Assembly (NCBI RefSeq): GCF_014873755.1
Contig: NZ_JADBEG010000001.1
Coordinates: 1,862,501 to 1,926,500 of the forward strand
Origin: Amycolatopsis lexingtonensis
GTDB lineage: Bacteria; Actinomycetota; Actinomycetes; Mycobacteriales; Pseudonocardiaceae
Reading direction: 5' to 3'
DNA: 64,000 bases
Part shown: positions 62,600-64,000 of the stretch, piece after piece
Numbering within the stretch: the stretch's first letter is position 1
Layout: every line of letters starts with the position of its first letter
Notes under the pieces: generated by a model
What the model saw: only the letters and a program-made list of their open reading frames with translations
Database searches by the model: none
Told to the model about the DNA's origin: nothing
Translations under genes and position numbers: made by a program

Positions 62600-64000
62600 T
62601 CAATTTGCGACACCACCCGCCACGGGCCGCAGGGTCAGCGTGAACGACGTCTTCTGCGGCACCAGCCGGTACGGCGGCAGCACCCCGGGCCCGCACGCCG
62701 CGGTCCCGAGGCCGTGCTGGGCCACGTCCAGCGTCAAGTGCACCAGCGAACCGGACTCCAGCTCGTCCGTGTGCCGCGCCGTCTCCAGGGCCGCCGCCGT
62801 CCAGCGGCGGGCCGTGAAGTCGAACACCGGCTCGCCGTCGACGCGGATGCCGGTGCCGTCCGGGTCCGTCCAAGCCGCCCAGCGCACCGCCGTGCGGTTG
62901 CCGTTCTCCTGGGGGAAGACGTATGGCGTCTGCAGGCCGTCGACGCTGCTGGAGAACCGGCCGATCCGCACCGCCTGGCGGCTGTCCGGGTACGCCTCGC
63001 CGGGGCCGCCGCCGAACCACTCGGCCGAGCCGAACGTACCCGGGATCGCCATCGCCAGGCCGAGCCGGGGGAGCGTGTCCGGCACGGGACCGTCCGGGGT
63101 GACGTCGACGCGCAGCCGGAGGCCGCCGTCGAAGGCCGTCCAGGTGTAGTCCGCGAACAGGCCGAACGACCGCGCCGGCGGGGCGACCCGGGTGCGCACC
63201 ACGAGTTCGTCCCCGTCGGCGTCGACCGCGATGATCCGGTGCTGCATCCGGTGCAGCCCGGCCTCGAGCCACATCGAAGCCTCCGACGGCCCGGGCGAGG
63301 AACCGCGGTCGTTGTCGGTGGTCGCGCGCCAGACGTCGAGCCGCGGGCCGCTGACCGGGTGCCCGCCGAGTGCCGTCAGCGCGCCCGTCACGGCGTCGAA
63401 CTCGCCGGTGCCGAGGACGAGCTGCCCGGCCGTGCGGAACACCGGCCCGAGCACGGGCGGTACGGGACGCGCGGGGGCCGGCGACACCGGCAGCTGACCC
63501 CAGCCGACGACGTGCCCGGCGGGCGCCCACGCCGTCGCCGAAGCCAGCGACGCAGTGATGGTCAGCCAGGATTCACCGGCGGCGGTCGGCAACGAAGGCA
63601 GCGGAACGGAAACGCTCTGTCCGGAGTGGACAGTTGGAACATCGAGGACGCCTTGTGCGGCGGCGATTCCTTCGTCTTCGAGCACCCACGAGAACTTCAA
63701 GTGCTCGGTCGAGATGAAGTCGTAGTGGTTCGACACCCGGATACCGGCCGGATCGGCGTCGATCCGCACCGGCTCGATGATCTTCGCGAACTCCGTCATT
63801 CCCGGCGACGGCGTCCGGTCCGGGAAGAGCAGGCCGTCGATGACGAAGTTGCCGTCGTGGAGGGTCTCGCCGAAGTCCCCGCCGTAGGCGAAGTGGCCCG
63901 GGGCGGCGAGGCCGTGGTCGATCCATTCCCAGACGAACCCGCCCTGGCAGTTCGGGTACCGCTCGAACAGCTCCCGGTACTCCAGCAGCCCGCCCGGGCC
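62600..64000 (-). CDS. Beta-galactosidase (GH2, LacZ-type), 5' end outside the window
   Basis: About 466 C-terminal residues of a large GH2 enzyme; the gene continues beyond the window edge. The visible part starts in the TIM barrel with CQGGFVWEWIDHG, a LacZ landmark just after the catalytic nucleophile region, and continues through domain 4 and the large C-terminal beta-galactosidase small-chain domain (RLGLAMAIPG, WFGGGPGEAYPDS and HLTLDVAQHGLGTAACGPGV). The ATG at 63799 is internal and not the true start. It hydrolyses beta-galactosides. Confidence 0.92.
   Translation of the reverse strand, partial: GPGGLLEYRELFERYPNCQGGFVWEWIDHGLAAPGHFAYGGDFGETLHDGNFVIDGLLFPDRTPSPGMTEFAKIIEPVRIDADPAGIRVSNHYDFISTEHLKFSWVLEDEGIAAAQGVLDVPTVHSGQSVSVPLPSLPTAAGESWLTITASLASATAWAPAGHVVGWGQLPVSPAPARPVPPVLGPVFRTAGQLVLGTGEFDAVTGALTALGGHPVSGPRLDVWRATTDNDRGSSPGPSEASMWLEAGLHRMQHRIIAVDADGDELVVRTRVAPPARSFGLFADYTWTAFDGGLRLRVDVTPDGPVPDTLPRLGLAMAIPGTFGSAEWFGGGPGEAYPDSRQAVRIGRFSSSVDGLQTPYVFPQENGNRTAVRWAAWTDPDGTGIRVDGEPVFDFTARRWTAAALETARHTDELESGSLVHLTLDVAQHGLGTAACGPGVLPPYRLVPQKTSFTLTLRPVAGGVAN

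Overview
The window is chromosomal DNA of a high-GC actinobacterium, most like Amycolatopsis or another member of the Pseudonocardiales. This is inferred from the very high GC content, frequent GTG starts, an Lsr2 protein, an actinobacterial-type LexA box, an XRE / ImmA-IrrE / MAB_1171c-type triad and many secreted carbohydrate enzymes. I see no plasmid, phage, CRISPR, rRNA or tRNA features. One intact insertion sequence is present.

Left part (1-16 kb): a LacI-regulated polysaccharide block (LacI, GH31 enzyme with CBM35-like modules, DUF305 and DUF1996 proteins, discoidin-type glycoside hydrolase) in which the same GAGAGCGCTCTC operator core occurs three times. It is followed by a VOC/AraC pair, the XRE / ImmA-IrrE / membrane-protein triad, a 2'-5' RNA ligase-like protein, a small zinc-ribbon protein, DNA polymerase IV with a LexA box, a SAM methyltransferase and Lsr2.

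Central part (16-36.5 kb): an oxalate/formate catabolic supercluster. It has two OFA-family transporters, FdhD, a SucCD-like acyl-CoA synthetase with a LysR gene, a ThDP decarboxylase in the oxalyl-CoA decarboxylase position, formyl-CoA:oxalate CoA-transferase, a fused NDP-forming acyl-CoA synthetase, a GntR/FCD regulator, a ketopantoate-reductase-like protein and an NAD-linked molybdenum formate dehydrogenase. Near-identical ATAC-N-GTAT-type sites lie upstream of the three transcription blocks, suggesting one GntR regulon. The formate dehydrogenase alpha subunit is split and permuted: its iron-sulfur/N-terminal half is encoded after the fused NuoE-NuoF-like subunit, and its catalytic half before it.

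Right-centre (36.6-47.5 kb): glyoxylate assimilation (hydroxypyruvate isomerase, tartronate semialdehyde reductase, glyoxylate carboligase, glycerate kinase) enclosing a purine block (three-subunit xanthine dehydrogenase, guanine deaminase, NCS2 permease, allophanate-hydrolase-C-like protein). Purine-derived glyoxylate could feed the glycerate pathway, while oxalate-derived formate is oxidised to CO2 and NADH.

Right part (47.5-64 kb): TetR/aldo-keto reductase pair, secreted GH15 enzyme, a three-gene membrane-protein operon, a NrtR-like Nudix regulator facing an SPFH protein and an NAD-kinase-like protein across two perfect palindromes, a PadR/ABC exporter operon, a TetR/FAD-monooxygenase pair, a hypothetical gene, and the 3' part of a GH2 beta-galactosidase that runs off the window. 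A 53-bp palindromic repeat occurs twice, both times where gene 3' ends converge.
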